Positions 60,436 to 64,000 of a DNA stretch of 64,000 nucleotides are shown here, piece after piece; the stretch's first letter is position 1; every line of letters starts with the position of its first letter. The stretch is from Mesoplasma chauliocola (lineage in GTDB: Bacteria; Bacillota_I; Bacilli_A; Mycoplasmatales; Mycoplasmataceae). The stretch lies in contig NZ_CP023173.1 in the NCBI RefSeq assembly GCF_002290085.1, positions 1 to 64,000 on the forward strand. The letters are read 5' to 3'. The notes below the pieces were generated by a model. It saw only the letters and a program-made list of their open reading frames with translations. It did no database searches and was not told the DNA's origin. The translations under genes and the position numbers were made by a program.

Positions 60436-62994
60436 ATGGAAATAAAAATTTATGCTCCAGTTGATTGTGAAATTCTAAGTATTGATAAATGTTCAGATTC
60501 TACTTTTTCGCAAAAACTTTTAGGTGATGGTTTTTTAGTCAAACCTAAAATGGGCAATTTCTCATTACCCTTTGATGAAGCAAATGTTGTGATGGTTTTT
60601 GATACAAAACATGCATATGGTTTTGACATAGAAGGTCTTGGCATTCTAATCCACTGTGGACTTGAAACAGTCAATTTAAATGGTGAACCTTTTAAAACTT
60701 TATTAGAGCCAAATCAGAAAATTATTAAAGGGAAAAAGATATTTGATGTAGATCTTAAATTGTTAAAGGATAAAAAGATTTCATCAGAAACTCCAATTGT
60801 ATTTGACAAAAAAATAACTATAAACAACTTTAAAGAAGGAAATTATAAAAAAGGTGATTTAGTTTGTACAGTTACTTTTGTTAAAGAAAAAGCTGAATTA
60901 AAAAATGAAATTCCTAAACTTAATAGTTTTGAATCAAAATATTTAGTTGCAGCAAAACAGTTTATTCAAAATGTTGGAGGTTTTGAAAATTTTAGCGATG
61001 TTTATAATTGCATGACTAGATTGAGATTTAAAATTAATGATAAATCAAAAGTGTCAATTAAGGAAATTTCACAAAATGAACTTGTTAAAGGAACAGTTTG
61101 AAACGGTTCAGAATTACAAGTAATTATAGGTGGAGAATGTTATAAGGTTAAAGACGAAATTATTAATCTAAAAAATAATCCCAATTATGAAGTAACTTCA
61201 GAAAAAAAGGAAGTTTTTATAAAACCTAAAATGTCAAAAAGATTCTTAGCTGCTGTAACAGGAATTATGACTCCACAAATTCCAACTCTTATGGCTGTTG
61301 CACTGTTAGCTGCAACTCAGGCACTTTTAGTTTCATTAAATATAATACCTGATGCATCTCAAATGCCAAATGCAGCGGATGCAGGTCTATTTCCAGCAAC
61401 TATATATATATTAAGCAAAGTAGGATTTAGCTTAATGGGTGTGCTGTTTTGTATATCAACAGCTAAATACTTTAAGGGCAATGTTATCATGGCAGCCTTG
61501 ATTGGTTTGACAATTACATCTAGAATGCTTTTCTCAGGTGAAGTGATTGATATTGAAACTGCTAAATTTGGTGATTGAACACAATCAGATGTTGCAGGAC
61601 CAGGTTGACTTTTATTTAAAATAGGTAGTTTTCCAATATTGGTAAAAGGATATGAAGGAAGTGTTCTTCCATTTATAGCGGCAGCTATTTTAATGGTTTA
61701 TTTAGATAACTGAATTAAGTCTTGAATTAACCCTACTGTAGATATCATATTTAGACCTTTCTTAGTTTATACAGCAGTTTCTGTAGCAACACTATTTATA
61801 TTTGGTCCTGCACTAGGAATGGTTGAATTTGGATTAAGTCAAATTTGTATTCTATTTGAAAAAATACCACTTGGATTAGGGATTGCTCTTTTTGCAATGC
61901 TTTGACAAGTTATGGTCTTAAGTGGAGTACATGTGGCCGTAATTATGAGCATAATGATTGGAACATTATTTCAATCACCTGTTGTTCCCACTTCATTAGA
62001 TATAGCGACTGCTATTGGTTCTTTTGGGCAAGTTGGCGCAGCAATTGGTTTAATATTTGTAACAAGAAACTCGCAATTAAAAAATTATACAACTGGTTGT
62101 CTTGCTGCTGGGTTTTTAGGTATAAGTGAACCTATAATTTATGGAGCAACTTTACCAAAGATTAGACCATTCATTGGTGGATGTATTGGCGCAGGTATAG
62201 GTGGTTGATTATTAGGTTTATTAAATATAAAAGCATCAGTTGTTTCTGGTCTTGGAGTATTTTCAATAACAGCCGTTTCTGGTTTTGCTGATCAAGCGTT
62301 GTTTATTTTATGTTGAGTTGTTACAATAGCAACCGGGGCCTTATTTACAATTCTTTTATATTCAGAAAAATGAGATGAATATAAATATTCTAAAAAACAA
62401 TTTAGAAAAATTAATAAAATATTATTACCAATATTTAAAAATAAAAATGAAGATTTAAATTTAATAAAAGAGAAATTAAATAAAATTGAAAATGTTTATT
62501 TAGAAGAAGTTCAAAAAAACAAATCATTGTTTAACAAATATTACAAATACTTTATTTTAAAAACTAAGTATGAATCTAAAACAAATTTATTAATTCAAAA
62601 AGAAGAAAAAATAAAAAGAAAGCTTTATAACAATGCTGAAAGAATGTTAAGTAAAGAAAAAGTTGATAAAGTAAAATTAAATAAAGCGATAATTAAATCT
62701 AATGATTTTAATCTAGATAAAGAAAAAAATGAAATTAACAAAAAATTAATTGAGTTAAAAAATTTAAATAGTGAAATGATTTCTGAGTATAATGAAATGA
62801 TAAAAAATTTAACTATTAGTTCTGAAAAAGCATTAAATGATCTTGCTAAATTATCAAGATTTGAAGAGATTACAAAATTCAAAACTAATATGCATAATGC
62901 CATTAATTCAGTTGAAATTAATTTTGGAGTTATAGACGAGCAAGAACAACTATTTAACAAACAAGATAGATTAAAAGCAAAAACTTTTAATTAA
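60436..62994 (+). CDS. PTS beta-glucoside-type permease EIIABC (F)
   Basis: The 852-aa permease has IIA with H73 (HCGLETV), IIB with C192 (NCMTRLRF), and a IIC more divergent than in A, B and D, though GISEPIIYGA is kept. The charged helical tail spans about 644-852; its repeat motif is weaker (AERMLSKEKVDKVKLNKAI). The first 150 residues are nearly the same as in copies B and D, suggesting recent duplication or gene conversion of the IIA region. GH1 E follows after 13 bases. Confidence 0.93.
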
Positions 62995-63007
62995 AATGGA
63001 GAAAGAA

Positions 63008-64000
63008 ATGAAATTTATTAAAGATGATTTTTTATGAGGTGGAGCAACAAGTGCTGGACAAATTGAAGGTGCCTGAAATAAAAATATGAAGTCACCGACT
63101 TTACTTGATGTATCACCTTTTAATTCTGAAATAGACAGAAAAGAAATGCAAATTTCTTCTAAAACGAAAAATGAATATTTAAAAAACCTTGAAGTTATTG
63201 AAGATTATAAGTTTCCAAAAAGATTGGGTATCAATTTTTATGATAAGTATAAAGAAGATATTGCTTTATTTAAAGAAGCAGGAATGAACATTTATAGAAT
63301 GTCAATTGCTTGATCAAGAATTTTTCCAAATGGAAATGAACAACAACCAAATGTTGAGGGACTTCAGTTTTACAAAAATGTTTTTGAAGAGTGTAAAAAA
63401 AATGGATTAAAAATAATGGTCACAATGCAACATTTTGATGTTCCAATTCCAATAATGACAAAATACGGGGGATGAGTTAATAAAAAAGTAATTGATTTAT
63501 ATTTAAAGTATGCAGAAGTGCTTTTTAAAGAATTTTATGAGGATGTTGATTTTTGATTACCCTTTAATGAAATAGATATTGCCATATGAGCTCCTGAATT
63601 AGGAATTGGAATTTTTAAATCTGATTATTCAGAAGATCAAAAAAGTTTGGTTTCTGCAAGTTATCAAGGTTTACATAATCAATTTGTTGCTCAAGCCAAA
63701 ACAATTGAATTAGCTAAAAAAATATCAGATAAAATAAAAATTGGATGTATGCTAGCAAATTCAACAACTTATGCAATAGATTGTAAACCAGAAAATGTAA
63801 TGGAAAACCTAAAAATGCAACAATTTTCAAGGTGATTCTATTATGATGTTATGGCTAGAGGGGAATACCCAAAATACATTAAAAGACACTTTTCAGAAAA
63901 TAACATTTTATTAGATATTACTTCTGAAGAATTAGAAATTATAAAAAATAATACTATTGAATACATAACTTTTAGTTACTATATGACTGGGACAGTTTCA
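63008..64000 (+). CDS. 6-phospho-beta-glucosidase, GH1 (E), cut by the window end
   Basis: The first 331 residues are present. It starts KDDFLWGGATSAGQIEGAW and has acid/base E188 in PFNEID. The KFPKRLGINFYDKYKEDIALFKEAGM and SSKTKNEYL... insert region resembles copy C, so it belongs to the same subfamily. The nucleophile region lies beyond the window. The ATG follows TGGAGAAAGA. It is co-transcribed with PTS F. Confidence 0.94.

Overview
The window reads as the start of a mollicute chromosome, most like Mesoplasma/Entomoplasma. The base composition is very AT-rich, and UGA has to be read as tryptophan: conserved Trp positions in DnaA, GyrA, GyrB, KsgA, MnmE and LysS are TGA, so genetic code 4 applies. 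The first base is the dnaA start codon. The order dnaA-dnaN-...-rnmV-ksgA-gyrB-gyrA is the usual origin neighbourhood. The closest sequence match I recognise is a 2'-deoxyguanosine riboswitch aptamer of the type described from Mesoplasma florum.

Layout. 1-10.7 kb: replication and informational core (dnaA, putative oriC spacer, dnaN, an alpha/beta hydrolase, a divergent MreB-like protein, rnmV, ksgA, gyrB, gyrA). 10.7-32.4 kb: a beta-glucoside island, broken only by mnmE. It holds four large PTS permeases, three intact GH1 6-phospho-beta-glucosidases, two RpiR regulators, a ROK kinase, and decayed copies of a DUF871/MupG gene, a GH1 gene and a transposase. 32.5-39.8 kb: two transporters (YfcC-like, APC permease), serS, hslO, and a LolD/MacB-type ATPase with a long charged N-terminal tail. 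39.9-44.2 kb: a solute-binding lipoprotein with two ABC permeases but no ATPase. 44.3-47.1 kb: a tight DUF1904-dus-lysS operon. 47.5-55.5 kb: a riboswitch-controlled ABC/surface-hydrolase operon. 55.6-64 kb: two more RpiR-PTS-GH1 modules, the last running off the window.

Most interesting region. An apparent 2'-dG aptamer (47483-47545) precedes five tightly packed genes: a 768-aa lipoprotein, an MsmK-like ATPase carrying a roughly 375-residue insertion, two permeases, and a lipoprotein with a ComEC/Rec2-type metallo-beta-lactamase domain. By sequence family the transporter looks like a sugar importer. Its control element and its surface hydrolase instead suggest scavenging of extracellular DNA or deoxynucleosides, comparable to the mycoplasma nuclease/ABC loci (MG185-MG189 of M. 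genitalium) but with a different nuclease fold. The nucleotide function is inference.

The sugar genes work as repeated modules: an RpiR-type regulator, a PTS EII that imports and phosphorylates a beta-glucoside, and a GH1 enzyme that splits the phosphorylated product. Five of the six EII genes share a short element (GGAAAATATTCYAGAAAGGA-like) just before the start codon, and five carry an unusual charged helical C-terminal tail.
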